A stretch of 64,000 bases of DNA from Bin5 sp965242905 (GTDB lineage Bacteria; Chloroflexota; Anaerolineae; Caldilineales; Caldilineaceae). The notes beneath the pieces were generated by a model, which saw only the letters and a list, made by a program, of their open reading frames with translations, did no database searches and was not told where the DNA came from. The stretch is taken from NCBI GenBank assembly GCA_965242905.1, contig CBDETM010000002.1, positions 5,270,001 to 5,334,000 of the forward strand, written 5' to 3'. Both the position numbers and the translations under genes were made by a program. This document shows positions 42,506 to 51,392 of the stretch, piece by piece (position 1 is the first letter of the stretch; the number at the start of each line of letters is the position of its first letter).

Positions 42506-43384
42506 ATGGCAGACAGCGGTTGGCGTGCGCAAGACACCGGAAGTTCGGGACTATACGGAAAGGTTGCGGTCGTCACCGGCGCAAGCCGCGGCATTGGAGA
42601 AGCCATTGCCGCGGCACTTGCAGCGGAGGGCTGCCGACTGGTCCTGGCGGCTCGCAGTAGCGAGCTTCTTCAGGAAGTTGCCGAGGAGCTGAGATCGCGG
42701 CACGGCGTCGAGGTCCTGGTCGTGCCGACCGACATGGGCGACGAAAGCCAGTCTCGAGCGCTAATCGGTGCAGCTGCGGAACATTTCGGGACTGTAGATA
42801 TTCTGGTTAACAACGCCGGAATGGGCATTTTCGGGGCAATAGACGAATTGCATCTGGACGACCTGCGGCATGTTTTTGCAGTTAACTTTTTTGGGCCATT
42901 GGCGGCTCTGCAAGCGGCCGTTCCCGTCATGCGGCGGAACGGCGGCGGCACTATCGTCAACGTCAGCAGTATCGTCGGCAAGTTTCCACAGCCTCTGGGC
43001 GGCGGTTACACGGCAACCAAATTCGCTCTTCAGGGTGCGAGTGGAGCGGCCCGGGCGGAGCTAAAGGAGGACAATATTGACGTAATTCTCGTCTGCCCGG
43101 GACTGACCGACACCGAGTTTTCACAGCATAGCCGAATCAGCGTTCCGGGGGCAGAACATCGCCAGGGCGAACGGCACTCGCTCGGGCGCGGCGTGGACCC
43201 GGGGAGAGTTGGCCGCCGCACGGTGCAGGCCATTTTGAGAGGAGAACGGGAGGTCTATGTGACTCTGTTTGACCGGGCCCTTGTGTGGTTTGCAGTTCAC
43301 TTCCCCGCTCTCCTCCAGTGGGTGCTGGTCTATATCACGCGTTACCGGCGAAGGCGATTTGAGGAAGTCGATTCTTCAAAATAG
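42506..43384 (+). CDS. Short-chain dehydrogenase/reductase (classical SDR)
   Basis: 292 residues from ATG at 42506, nine bases after GGAGGG; the upstream ATG at 42479 is less likely. Cofactor motif TGASRGIG at 24-31, NNAG at 102-105, catalytic S154, Y168 and K172 (YTATK). The long hydrophobic C-terminus (about 260-285) may associate with the membrane, as in some ketoacyl or retinol-type SDRs. Substrate not deducible. Convergent with the lactonase-like gene. Confidence 0.85.
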   Translation: MADSGWRAQDTGSSGLYGKVAVVTGASRGIGEAIAAALAAEGCRLVLAARSSELLQEVAEELRSRHGVEVLVVPTDMGDESQSRALIGAAAEHFGTVDILVNNAGMGIFGAIDELHLDDLRHVFAVNFFGPLAALQAAVPVMRRNGGGTIVNVSSIVGKFPQPLGGGYTATKFALQGASGAARAELKEDNIDVILVCPGLTDTEFSQHSRISVPGAEHRQGERHSLGRGVDPGRVGRRTVQAILRGEREVYVTLFDRALVWFAVHFPALLQWVLVYITRYRRRRFEEVDSSK

Positions 43385-43466
43385 GAGGCTGGGCGCCGCG
43401 GCTCCGACGGGACATCTCCTGCGGACGTCAATGTGCTGTTCGACGCGGTTATGAAGTTTGTCTCAG

Positions 43467-44495
43467 CTATCGAAACAGGACCCACATAGGCCGGCTCCCC
43501 ACTTCATAAGAATTCAAGGGAGACAGCATTCCGCTGTCAGGACTGATGGCGTATGTTGAAATGTTGCCTGATCCTTGTCCCGCGGCAATCAGGAATCTGC
43601 CCGCAGGATCGACATTAAAGACTCGAGGAACTGCTTCTGTACTCTGCCATCCTTTGAGGGTGAGGCCTCCGCTTTCCGCGTTGACTGCGTAGATGGCAAT
43701 GCTATCGTGGCCCCGGTTCGTGACATAGAGTGTTCGCCCGCTCGGGTGCAGATGGATCTGGGCACAGGTGTTGGCTGCGTTAAAGCCTTCAGGCAGGGAA
43801 GAGAGTGTTTGGAACGGGCGAAGCGCACAGCCTCCTTGATCTGACTCAGCCTGGCCGGTGGGAGACCTATCGAAATGGTAGGCGGTAACGCTGGAGGCAT
43901 CCTCATCAGATGTATAGATAAACCGCTGGTCCAGGGAAAAGACGAAGTGCCTTGGTCCAAGCCCATCTGCCGCCACGAGACTGTGGGCGGGCTGGTTGGG
44001 CGTCAGTTGACCGGTTCGTTCGTCGAACCGGAAGAGAAATATACTGTTGGGATCGAGGGGATGCGGCACGAGGGCGTAGCGGTTCGAATCGTCGGTCTCG
44101 ATGCAGTGTGCGCGGTCAGCAGTTTTCCGGCTGCAAACTTCCCGGCCGACGGAGCCGTCATGCTCAATCCGGTGAACCGCGGCTTTTCCGGCGCCATAGT
44201 AGGCGCTCAACAGAAAGCGGCCGCTATTGTCCGGGGCGACGTAACATGCATCAGCGTCCAGCTGTTGTTTTCCCAGCAGTCGCAACCCGCCGTCGGGCTG
44301 GAAGCGGAATGCCGCCAGCTCTTTGCTGGCACGCAGGGAGCAGTAAAGCGTTTGTCCGTCAGGGGCACATGCCAAAGCGGAAGGGCCTCCGGCCACAGAA
44401 AAAACCAGACGCTGCTGTAAACGGCCGTCGCCATGCATTTCAAAGGTCCGGATCAGATTATCGCCGGATAGGGTGACGTACACATATGTGGTCAT
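43467..44495 (-). CDS. Lactonase-family seven-bladed beta-propeller (6-phosphogluconolactonase-like)
   Basis: 342 residues from ATG at 44495, preceded by GAGGAGCGATGC; an extension to 44699 is not supported. Repeated blade motifs (FAVAGGPSALACAPDGQTLYCS, GPRHFVFSLDQRFIYTSDE, LHPSGRTLYVTNRGHDSIAIY) fit the cytosolic YbhE/Pgl family, which hydrolyses 6-phosphogluconolactone or related lactones. A Pgl role is possible, but members have diverse substrates. Diverges from the hydroxyacid dehydrogenase gene. Confidence 0.8.
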   Translation of the reverse strand: MTTYVYVTLSGDNLIRTFEMHGDGRLQQRLVFSVAGGPSALACAPDGQTLYCSLRASKELAAFRFQPDGGLRLLGKQQLDADACYVAPDNSGRFLLSAYYGAGKAAVHRIEHDGSVGREVCSRKTADRAHCIETDDSNRYALVPHPLDPNSIFLFRFDERTGQLTPNQPAHSLVAADGLGPRHFVFSLDQRFIYTSDEDASSVTAYHFDRSPTGQAESDQGGCALRPFQTLSSLPEGFNAANTCAQIHLHPSGRTLYVTNRGHDSIAIYAVNAESGGLTLKGWQSTEAVPRVFNVDPAGRFLIAAGQGSGNISTYAISPDSGMLSPLNSYEVGSRPMWVLFR

Positions 44496-44592
44496 GCATC
44501 GCTCCTCTGACAAAGGTTGGTTCGTTTGTATGAGAGTCTGATTTGCGCAGTCCAGGTTTGCAGGCAGTTCGTCCTCATATGGATAGCACCAC

Positions 44593-44605
44593 CGGCAGGC
44601 TGCCG
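44593..44605. promoter_or_regulatory. Palindrome CGGCAG-G-CTGCCG in a divergent promoter region
   Basis: A perfect 6-bp inverted repeat around one base, lying between the divergent lactonase-like (-) and hydroxyacid dehydrogenase (+) genes. Its position fits an operator shared by both genes; a chance palindrome is also possible. Confidence 0.3.
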
Positions 44606-44717
44606 ATGGCCAATTCTTAGGTTCCTCCCGGTTACCTCCTGGTTTGTGCCAAAATCGCGCCTGATGTAATGTTGGCGGAATCGACTCATCCCAAATCACT
44701 GCAAGGGCAAACTGAAG

Positions 44718-45689
44718 ATGAGGAAAAAAGTCTGGATGGAATGGTCTCTGCCGCCTGCATTGCTAACTCAAATCACTGGGCTGGCGGAGTACGTCGACGA
44801 CGGCGATATGGATAAGCTGCGGGGAGCTACAGTCATTTCCGGCATTCGCCGCTACTATGACGGCGAGTTCATGGACCGTGTCGGGCCCGAATTGGTTCAG
44901 ATTGCCAAGCCCGGCATCGGTGTCGACAACATCGATCTCGACGCGGCCACGTCCCGGGGAATCCTGGTGTGCAACACGCCCGATGCGCCGTCTGAGTCCA
45001 CGGCTGAGCATGCCGTGGCACTGCTGATGGCTGTCGCCAAGCGTGTAATTGTTGGAGACATGCAGTTGCGGGGGGCAGCCGACATTGGTCGTGAGGAGAT
45101 GTTGGGCACTGAACTAATCGGCAGCTCGTTGGGCATCGTAGGTTTCGGAAGGATAGGACGGCGGGTTGCGGAGATGACCGCCTTGGGAATCAGGATGAAA
45201 GTAACCATTTACGATCCGCTGCTGCCGGACGATTTCGAGCTTCCAGAGGGGGTTTCGCGTACGGACGACCTAGACGCAGTATTTGCCGAAAACCAGTTTG
45301 TCACCCTGCACACGCCGCTACTTCCAGAGACACGCCATCTGGCAAACGAACGGCGCCTCAGGCTAATGAAACGCGGCAGCTATCTCATCAACGCGTCCCG
45401 AGGAGGCGTCCTGGACGAGGCCGCACTGATCAGGGTTTTGGAGGAGGGACACCTGGCAGGCGCGGCTCTGGATGTGTTTGAACCAGAGCCGCCGCGAGCA
45501 GACAATCCTCTGCTGAGAATGAAGAATGTTGTGGTTACTCCTCACATCGCCTCTTACACAGACGCCGGTATGGCAGCCATGCAAGCCGGTACCGTGGAGA
45601 ACATTGTAAACGTGCTGAAGGGTGAACGCCCGCGATGGATTGCCAATCCGGAAGCCTGGCCGGGACGGACCGAGCCGGCTAACGCCTGA
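44718..45689 (+). CDS. D-2-hydroxyacid dehydrogenase (phosphoglycerate dehydrogenase-like)
   Basis: 323 residues. NAD motif GFGRIG at 142-147 and catalytic R228, E257 and H276, spaced as in 3-phosphoglycerate dehydrogenase. No C-terminal ACT domain, so it belongs with the shorter hydroxyacid dehydrogenases (glyoxylate reductase, GyaR, SerA2). Oxidises or reduces a D-2-hydroxyacid with NAD(P)(H). A terminator-like hairpin follows its stop. Confidence 0.88.
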   Translation: MRKKVWMEWSLPPALLTQITGLAEYVDDGDMDKLRGATVISGIRRYYDGEFMDRVGPELVQIAKPGIGVDNIDLDAATSRGILVCNTPDAPSESTAEHAVALLMAVAKRVIVGDMQLRGAADIGREEMLGTELIGSSLGIVGFGRIGRRVAEMTALGIRMKVTIYDPLLPDDFELPEGVSRTDDLDAVFAENQFVTLHTPLLPETRHLANERRLRLMKRGSYLINASRGGVLDEAALIRVLEEGHLAGAALDVFEPEPPRADNPLLRMKNVVVTPHIASYTDAGMAAMQAGTVENIVNVLKGERPRWIANPEAWPGRTEPANA

Positions 45690-45697
45690 CGGGGACC

Positions 45698-45721
45698 GGG
45701 CCGCCGAGTTCCGGGCGGCCC
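45698..45721. terminator. GC-rich hairpin between convergent genes
   Basis: Arms 45698-45705 and 45714-45721 pair perfectly (GGGCCGCC/GGCGGCCC) around an 8-nt loop. It begins nine bases after the dehydrogenase stop and is followed by TCTCTTC. Probably a terminator for the + strand gene and perhaps for the - strand creatininase gene as well. Confidence 0.6.
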
Positions 45722-45762
45722 AGTCTCTTCAATTCGGCCAATGCGTTCGAGAGCAAATGAGT

Positions 45763-46584
45763 TTACCAGCGAATGTGACTCTGAACGGGCCCAACGTGTT
45801 GGTCAGAGCGCTCCGAGATGGGCCAATTTCGCCACTCCTCTACGACCGCGATTAAGCCCTCAACCGCCGCTTCAAAGATGACCTTCCCCTTTTCCGGTGT
45901 TGCGGAAGTCGGATCTCCATGGACACCCAGGCGGGTCCACCGGCCCCAGAAGTCGTTGAATCGAACAGGGTTGGTGTAGATGCTGTCGGAGCTGACAAAC
46001 CGGCCGCGCACGTCGTCGTCCGCTTCGGCCTTATCCATCTGCACGCGTTCGGGCGCCAGGTGGAGATAGAGGGAAGTCTCGAATTCGTCGGCGTGCGCCA
46101 TAACCTCAGTCTCTTTGATACGGTTGAAGGCCTCCATCGCCAGCCCAAAGTACCCCAGGGCGCCGCAGATTGAGTCGGTTTCCAGAACCGTTTTGCGTGC
46201 GACAAGATCGATCAGCGGGGTGTTGGAGCCGTGTCCGTTGACCAGGAGAATTTTCTCAAAACCGTGATAGGCAACGCTCTTGGTAATGTTGAGGCAGAAG
46301 GCGATGAAGACGTCCGGTTCTATGTGAATTGTGCCGGGAAAGTCTATGTGGTGGAGATTCAGCCCATAGGAGACCGGAGGCAGAACAAGAATGGACTGGG
46401 GAGCGCGGCGCCCTGCTTCCAGACATATCGATTCACATAAGAAGGAGTCGACGTCCAAGGGCAGGTGACGCCCGTGCTGTTCAGTTGATGCGACCGGAAG
46501 GAGGACGACTTTCTGTGCGGCGATGGCATCGTTCATCTCCGCCCAAGTAAGACGGTTGTAGCGGTACTCAGTTAGAGGGTCCAT
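45763..46584 (-). CDS. Creatininase family protein
   Basis: 273 residues. Metal-binding motifs of the creatininase/MftE/ArfB fold: ASTEQHGRHLPLDVDS (E34, H36 and D45 region), NGHGSN (about 117-122) and the catalytic Glu in DEFETSL (about 168). The family hydrolyses amide bonds in small molecules (creatinine, formamides) or matures peptides. Without neighbours of known function the substrate is unknown. Upstream on the same strand lies an NAD-dependent epimerase gene. Confidence 0.85.
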   Translation of the reverse strand: MDPLTEYRYNRLTWAEMNDAIAAQKVVLLPVASTEQHGRHLPLDVDSFLCESICLEAGRRAPQSILVLPPVSYGLNLHHIDFPGTIHIEPDVFIAFCLNITKSVAYHGFEKILLVNGHGSNTPLIDLVARKTVLETDSICGALGYFGLAMEAFNRIKETEVMAHADEFETSLYLHLAPERVQMDKAEADDDVRGRFVSSDSIYTNPVRFNDFWGRWTRLGVHGDPTSATPEKGKVIFEAAVEGLIAVVEEWRNWPISERSDQHVGPVQSHIRW

Positions 46585-46726
46585 TGGCCTGATATCTCAA
46601 TTCTGTTCATGTTTGAGTAGCTGATTGGGAAAATAGCGCTCCAGCTCCTACAGATGGACTGAGTGCATGCCGGGATGTCCGCCGTAGACCCGCAGAACGG
46701 GTCATCTCTCACAGGAGATTCCAGGT

Positions 46727-47485
46727 TCAGCGATAGGCTTCGGCCTCGTCGTTCGGCTCGAAGCCAACGACCTCGCGTGCACGTGAGATGTCTCTGTAAC
46801 TCCATTTGTTTCTGGAGAGGGCGTAGAAGATGTCAAACTTAAGTTCGTGGGGCGCCTGGATACACCGTTCCACCATCTGACTGATATCTCTCTGGCTGCA
46901 CCATACTGAGAACTGCCGGGAATCGGTCGGTCGGTCCTCCTGGTTTACAAGGCCAATCCGCAGGCAAACTATAGAGAGTTCAGAGCTGTCGGAAAACTGC
47001 CTTGCCAGAGCTTCGCCCCAGACTTTTGTTGCCCCGTACACGCCAGTAGGGCGAACAGGCGTCTCATGGGTAATCATCGGCCACGGGGCTTTCACACTGT
47101 CGTAGTCGCCATTGACGAGGGCACGGTATGGCTGCACCTGTTCCCAGCCGGAGATGGTCGACCCGCTGCTGGCAAAGATGACTCTGGATACGCGTGCCTG
47201 GCGAGCGGCTTCAAAGACGTTGTAGACGCCGATCAAGTTGGGATCACGAACACGCTCCCAAGGGTCACTCCCGCGTGCGGAAGCGGCAAGATGGACGACG
47301 GTTTCCTGCCCTTCGAAAGCGTGTGCGATGGCATTGAGGTCGGCGATGTCGGCCTGCACAGTGCGAACGCCTGGCACGAGGCTGCGGTTGAGAGCGGTCA
47401 AGTCGTAGTCGCCCTCAAGCCGCTGACGGACCGCGCCGCCAATCAGGCCGCTCATGCCGGTCACCAGAATCCGTTCCGTCATCAT
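46727..47485 (-). CDS. NAD-dependent epimerase/dehydratase
   Basis: 252 residues from ATG at 47485 after AGGAGCAAA; the upstream ATG at 47557 would add 24 residues without a ribosome-binding site. TGMSGLIGG nucleotide-binding loop at the N-terminus and YGATKVWGE (YxxxK) in the middle mark the extended SDR family. It is shorter than sugar epimerases (about 310) and resembles uronate dehydrogenase-type proteins. Probably acts on a sugar or lactone. Confidence 0.82.
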   Translation of the reverse strand: MMTERILVTGMSGLIGGAVRQRLEGDYDLTALNRSLVPGVRTVQADIADLNAIAHAFEGQETVVHLAASARGSDPWERVRDPNLIGVYNVFEAARQARVSRVIFASSGSTISGWEQVQPYRALVNGDYDSVKAPWPMITHETPVRPTGVYGATKVWGEALARQFSDSSELSIVCLRIGLVNQEDRPTDSRQFSVWCSQRDISQMVERCIQAPHELKFDIFYALSRNKWSYRDISRAREVVGFEPNDEAEAYR

Positions 47486-47618
47486 TTTGCTCCTGGATGG
47501 ATACTTTTCGGAGAAATGTAAACGATTGTCAGAGCGAAGATGGGCCTTCGAAGGCATTCCTGCGAAATGTAGGGGGGCACATTTCAGATGTTGCCCTGGA
47601 GGTCGAATCAGCCAGGAC

Positions 47619-48323
47619 TCAGACTTCGGTGAGCAAAATACGGCCGCAGGAGGGGCAACTGAGGAGGTCGTCGCTGTAGCGAATATTATTCAGGATTCCA
47701 ACCGCAACCTGCGTGTGGCAGGCACCGCAGATCTCGTCTTCGAGCAAGGCGACGGCCACACCGTTTTTTCTGCGCCGCAGATGTTCGTACATTTCGAGGT
47801 TCTCTTCGGTGAGCACTTCTGCAACCTGCTCGCGTGCCTTCTTCAGATAGAGGAACTCTTTTTTGCGCTGGTCGATCTCAGTCTCAAAGGCATTTTTTCG
47901 ATTCGTCCACTCTTCTTCAACTTGCAAGAGGTTGGTCCGCTTATTCTCCAAAGTTGCCTGAAGCGAATCAACCATTACCAGTCTCTCCACGCTGCGATTT
48001 TCGAGGTCAGTCCGGTGTTCCTTCATCGATTCAATGCTGGACTGCAGGGCTTCGAGTTCTCTGGGATTACTCAGTTCCCCGCTCATCAGGCTTGATTCGG
48101 ATTCACGTATCCTATCGGTGAGTGATCGCGATTCGAGTTCCAGGTCTTGTTGCTCGGTTCGTGTGCCCTGGAGTTCCTGGTCGATTGAATCGACTTCCTG
48201 GCGCAGCAGTTCCAGTTCCTTCGAGCCCTCCACCGCTCTATTGAGGAGGAGAATACGACGTCGAACTTTGTCGTAAAGTGAATCGATTTCGTGCATCTTG
48301 AGCAATGCAGCTTTTGCGTTCAC
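47619..48323 (-). CDS. Coiled-coil protein with C-terminal zinc ribbon (C4-type)
   Basis: 234 residues from GTG at 48323, chosen because family members begin with a similar AALLKxxEIDxL helix; a longer frame to 48476 is open but implausible. Residues 8-180 form one long coiled coil. The last 50 residues hold the zinc ribbon CGACH...CPSCG. The CT398/DUF164-like family is widespread and of unclear role, and has been linked to flagellar chaperoning or nucleic-acid binding in some species. Ends 133 bp from the epimerase gene. Confidence 0.8.
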   Translation of the reverse strand: MNAKAALLKMHEIDSLYDKVRRRILLLNRAVEGSKELELLRQEVDSIDQELQGTRTEQQDLELESRSLTDRIRESESSLMSGELSNPRELEALQSSIESMKEHRTDLENRSVERLVMVDSLQATLENKRTNLLQVEEEWTNRKNAFETEIDQRKKEFLYLKKAREQVAEVLTEENLEMYEHLRRRKNGVAVALLEDEICGACHTQVAVGILNNIRYSDDLLSCPSCGRILLTEV

Positions 48324-48920
48324 GTGATACCCCGTTGAGGCTAAAGTTTTTTCGTGTGGGCAGCCGAAAGGCGATGCGACTGCCAGCAATTTTCGCGCCG
48401 GTGGAGCGTCAACCATTCCTGGTTGTCTGCGGTGAATGCGACACGCTGCAGCAGCATGCTGGCTTGAACCGCGCAAAGTACATGTGGGACGACCGGGTAA
48501 GCCAGGCAGTTGCGGGGAAAGATGGCGTTTGGCTTACGCAGATCAATTCGGTCGCAGAATGCCCGACCAGGATGGCTTTGCAACCGCAGGAGACCATTGA
48601 ACTCAGTTTATCATATCACCCTTTTGTCATTCGAAGCAAGACGCCTTCAAAAAGGGGTGCATCATGGATTCGGGGTGGGAACAGACAGGCGGGGAATCGG
48701 CGCCAGCGATGGCTGAAATCGTTTAGTGTCTTTTGGCGAGACGCAGTGCGTGTGCCTGGCTTGGCCGTAGGGTGGAGTCCGTCATTGGGGCGAGTGCGAG
48801 GGCGGTCACGAGGCCGGCACGTGCGGGGATCTGATGGGACTGGGGGGACGTGGTCTGGCCAGGCACCTTCAATTAGGCACCTGTTACCAATATCGACACC
48901 CGGTCGGCGAGGCGTGTTGT

Positions 48921-48986
48921 AGGAGAGGGGGCGTTGCGGGGGCGGAGCCCCCGCACAAGGGAGGGCCGAATAGGCCCGACCGCCCA
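48921..48986 (+). repeat. 66-bp GC-rich core repeat, copy C
   Basis: Identical to copies A (8939) and B (28635), same orientation. The eight bases before it also match copy B; the left module beyond that is missing. Confidence 0.9.
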
Positions 48987-49065
48987 AAAGAGCGAGGAGA
49001 GAGTGAAGAGGAGTGAGGAGAGAGAACTGCAGTTTCTTCTGACTCAGAGTTGATCGCGGGATGGG
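48987..49065 (+). repeat. Right module of composite repeat, copy C
   Basis: Purine-rich tail similar to 28701-28775, with the exact 20-mer at 49011-49030 and a shared GTTGA-CGCGG-ATGG ending. It contains an additional internal GAGAGTGAAGAG stretch compared with copy B. Confidence 0.6.
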
Positions 49066-49340
49066 TGCGACACTGTTGCTACCCAAGGTCTAGGAAAGTT
49101 CGCCCCGTTGTGGGAAGCACTCTCAAAGGAGGGAGCAGGCCATAGTTGGCGATGCGAAGGGAAGTCGTCGTGGCCGGTAGGACAGGTGTCGAATCGTTAT
49201 CGGCAGAGTGACTCGACCTCAAGAGAAATTGCGCTTCCTGCCAAATTCCGTAAGAATAGGGGCGCGGGAAAGTCGTTGTGAGATGGCGTGAAAACAGGAG
49301 TTCGCCAACGGCTTGCAACGCGTAAGGAGAGACAACGCAG

Positions 49341-49577
49341 ATGTCGATGTTCAGACCATCGCCGGGTCGTGGGGGCCAGAGTTTTGTTGAATACGCACTG
49401 CTCTTGATCCTGGTGTCGATAGTCCTGCTGTCGATATTGCTGATTCTAGGCAACGACCTGCGAACCTTAATCAATGACGTGCTGCAGCGCTGGTTTCCGA
49501 CGACGGATGAGGCGTTTCAAACTTCGCCATTCACTCTGATATGGTTCGTTCCAGAATTGGGCCGTGACGAAATCTGA
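49341..49577 (+). CDS. Flp/TadE-like small pilin
   Basis: 78 residues, ATG about 10 bases after AAGGAGAG. The type IV/Flp prepilin pattern is clear: a short basic leader ending in Gly-Gly (11-12), then Q13-S-F-V-E17 with the conserved Glu at mature position 5, and a ~22-residue hydrophobic helix. The C-terminal ~30 residues form a small exposed tail. No secretion ATPase, prepilin peptidase or other tad genes are nearby, so assembly genes must lie elsewhere, or the protein is a membrane-bound relative. The downstream comF start overlaps its last codons by 14 bp. Confidence 0.75.
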   Translation: MSMFRPSPGRGGQSFVEYALLLILVSIVLLSILLILGNDLRTLINDVLQRWFPTTDEAFQTSPFTLIWFVPELGRDEI

Positions 49578-50319
49578 TTGGCACGGGACCGGGCTCGAAG
49601 GCGTTCAGAGAATCGGTACCTACGTTCTCGACCTGGTCTTTCCTCCCAGGTGCGTCAGTTGCCTGCGATACGGTCAATGGTTTTGCGACTCTTGTGCTCA
49701 GAGGCCGTTACCTGCTCCAACAAGGCAAGTTTGCCGGCATTGCGGCCTATGGCTGCCGGTTGACGCAGCAGGCCTTGGGTACTCTTGTCGAGGTTGCGGC
49801 GATGCCCTGGGTTGGGTTGGGGTTGCGGCGCTTTACGAGGGCCCGTTGCGGCAGGCTATCCATGCATTCAAGTACGAAGACAGGGCGCAGTTGGGATCCA
49901 ATCTGGGCCGCTACTTGCGAGCTCTGACCTTTGTAGCTCCGTGGCCGGCCATAGTGGAGAGGCTGGACGGCATTGTCCCCGTCCCGCTGCACAGGGAGAG
50001 GTTGAAGGAACGAGGATACAACCAGGCCATGTTGTTGGCGGCCGCTCTTTCAGTCAAGTCCGAAAAGCCCGTACTTGAACGAGCTGTTGAGCGCTTCAAG
50101 GCAACCAATACCCAGGTCGGACTCTCGCCTTCAGAACGGGCAGAAAATGTTAAGGGCAAATTCAGAGCGAATTCAGGGCTGGTGGCTGGAAAAGCTCTGT
50201 TGTTGGTGGATGATGTTTTTACAACGGGTGCGACGATGCGGGAGTGCGCTTCAGTCTTGCGCGACGCTGGCGCAGCGGCTATCTATGGAATCGCGCTGGC
50301 GACACCTGCAACAAGGTAG
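49564..50319 (+). CDS. ComF family phosphoribosyltransferase-like protein
   Basis: 251 residues from a GTG inside the pilin gene. The N-terminal zinc finger has Cys pairs CVSC/CDSC and CRHCG/CRGCG (residues ~30-77), followed by a PRTase domain with the PRPP loop LLVDDVFTTGAT (about 218-229). The ComF/GntX family is linked to DNA uptake and natural competence, and its precise biochemical role is unsettled. The overlap with a Flp-like pilin gene is suggestive, since competence uses type IV pili. Confidence 0.88.
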   Translation: MTKSDWHGTGLEGVQRIGTYVLDLVFPPRCVSCLRYGQWFCDSCAQRPLPAPTRQVCRHCGLWLPVDAAGLGYSCRGCGDALGWVGVAALYEGPLRQAIHAFKYEDRAQLGSNLGRYLRALTFVAPWPAIVERLDGIVPVPLHRERLKERGYNQAMLLAAALSVKSEKPVLERAVERFKATNTQVGLSPSERAENVKGKFRANSGLVAGKALLLVDDVFTTGATMRECASVLRDAGAAAIYGIALATPATR

Positions 50320-50436
50320 CCTATGCTGAGCCTCTACGGTGAAACAGGGTAGACTCAAAAGCTGCCGGAGGCTTCCAGCTTCCGCAAGAGTTGGAATTCA
50401 GTCAAGAGTTTCGAACGAACATGAAGGGAGAATCGT

Positions 50437-50988
50437 ATGAACCTGACGGTCCACGGAAGAAATGTGGCAATTTCTGACCGAGTTCAGGATTACGTTGAGA
50501 AAAAGGTGGGAAGGCTGGAAAAGTATCTGCCGCAGATCAGAGAGGCTAGAGCAGAACTGGTCCGTAGTGAGACCCGGGCGGCAGCAGACCGGTACACAGC
50601 TCAATTGACGATATGGATCAGTGGGCAGATTTTGCGGGCTGAGGAGTCCAGCGAAGATCTGTTTGCGTCGGTTGACGCCATTGCGGATAAGATGTACCGC
50701 CAGATAGAACGATATAAGGGGCGCCGGTTTAAGAACAAGAGGCGCAATGCCGCGGCTGCGGCCGCGGCAGTCGAGCTATCGGCCACGCAGTTGCCCGATG
50801 ACCTGGTGAGAATTGTGCGGACCAAGCAGTTTGTGGCGGAGCCGATGTTACCGGAGGAGGCGGTTGAACAGATGGAACTGCTCGGCCATGACTTCTTTGT
50901 CTTCTACAATGTAGACACCCTTTCTCTGAATATCGTGTACGGTCGGCGAGACGGAAATTACGGGCTGCTTCAGCCGCGTACGAATTGA
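50437..50988 (+). CDS. hpf: Ribosome hibernation promoting factor, long form
   Basis: 183 residues, ATG after GAAGGGAGAATCGT. The N-terminal domain (1-100) has the HPF/YfiA fold (MNLTVHGRNVAISDRVQDYVEKKV). An alanine-rich linker follows. The C-terminal domain (about 125-183; KQFVAEPMLPEEAVEQMELLGHDFFVFYN) is the dimerisation module that joins two 70S ribosomes into 100S dimers. This is the form of most non-enteric bacteria. Monocistronic, with a 117-bp leader. Confidence 0.93.
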   Translation: MNLTVHGRNVAISDRVQDYVEKKVGRLEKYLPQIREARAELVRSETRAAADRYTAQLTIWISGQILRAEESSEDLFASVDAIADKMYRQIERYKGRRFKNKRRNAAAAAAAVELSATQLPDDLVRIVRTKQFVAEPMLPEEAVEQMELLGHDFFVFYNVDTLSLNIVYGRRDGNYGLLQPRTN

Positions 50989-51392
50989 CAAGCGCTCAAT
51001 TAGAGAACCTGCCTTTTGTAGGTTTCGTTTTGCGTGTTTCTCATTGCTTAGAGGCGGACATGTGAGGCGCGGTAGCGTTGCCCATTGCGCTCGAAGTTTC
51101 TCGGCGTCTAATTGGATTTACATCGGGCAGTGCGAGTGGGGAGGTTCTGCATTGAGCAGAAGTGAAGTACGGCTTCATGGGATCACTGCATCTGCGCAGG
51201 CTCCTGCAGGGCCAAGGGTAGCCAGTACGATTCAAGAATTTCAGGCTCAAGGGGTCCCAGACTCGAGCAAACACCGGCCCGGTTGGGAAGATGCAGTGTT
51301 GGAATCCGTTTGCACGACCCAGAATGGTGGTCCACTGTGGCTCTCGTATAGGGCATTAGTGCCCACGTCTAAGGGTGGTTGAACGGGTTCCG
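50989..51392. other. Intergenic region between hpf and glycosyltransferase
   Basis: 404 bp. Open frames here have no ribosome-binding site, family match or plausible composition. No RNA or repeat recognised. Confidence 0.35.

Larger units (their letters stand above)
48324..49340. other. 1-kb gap with core repeat C
   Basis: No gene is supported. Open frames on both strands exist but lack family matches, good starts or codon structure. The segment 48600-48660 is AT-richer (TTTATCATATCACC) and may hold the - strand promoter of the zinc-ribbon gene. The region around 49090 has a GGAAAGT-like motif but not the other conserved parts of RNase P RNA. Confidence 0.45.

Noticed and set aside
48305..48922. 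205-codon open frame on the + strand
   Set aside because: It overlaps the presumed leader of the zinc-ribbon gene, has no ribosome-binding site or family match, and its end is the beginning of the repeat C region.
49080..49340. RNase P RNA-like GGAAAGT motif near 49090
   Set aside because: The other universally conserved segments (ACAGAAA-type, GGGTAAACC-type and the 3' closing segment) are missing.
51044..51382. 112-codon open frame before the glycosyltransferase
   Set aside because: No ribosome-binding site, composition unlike the neighbouring genes, no recognisable motif.
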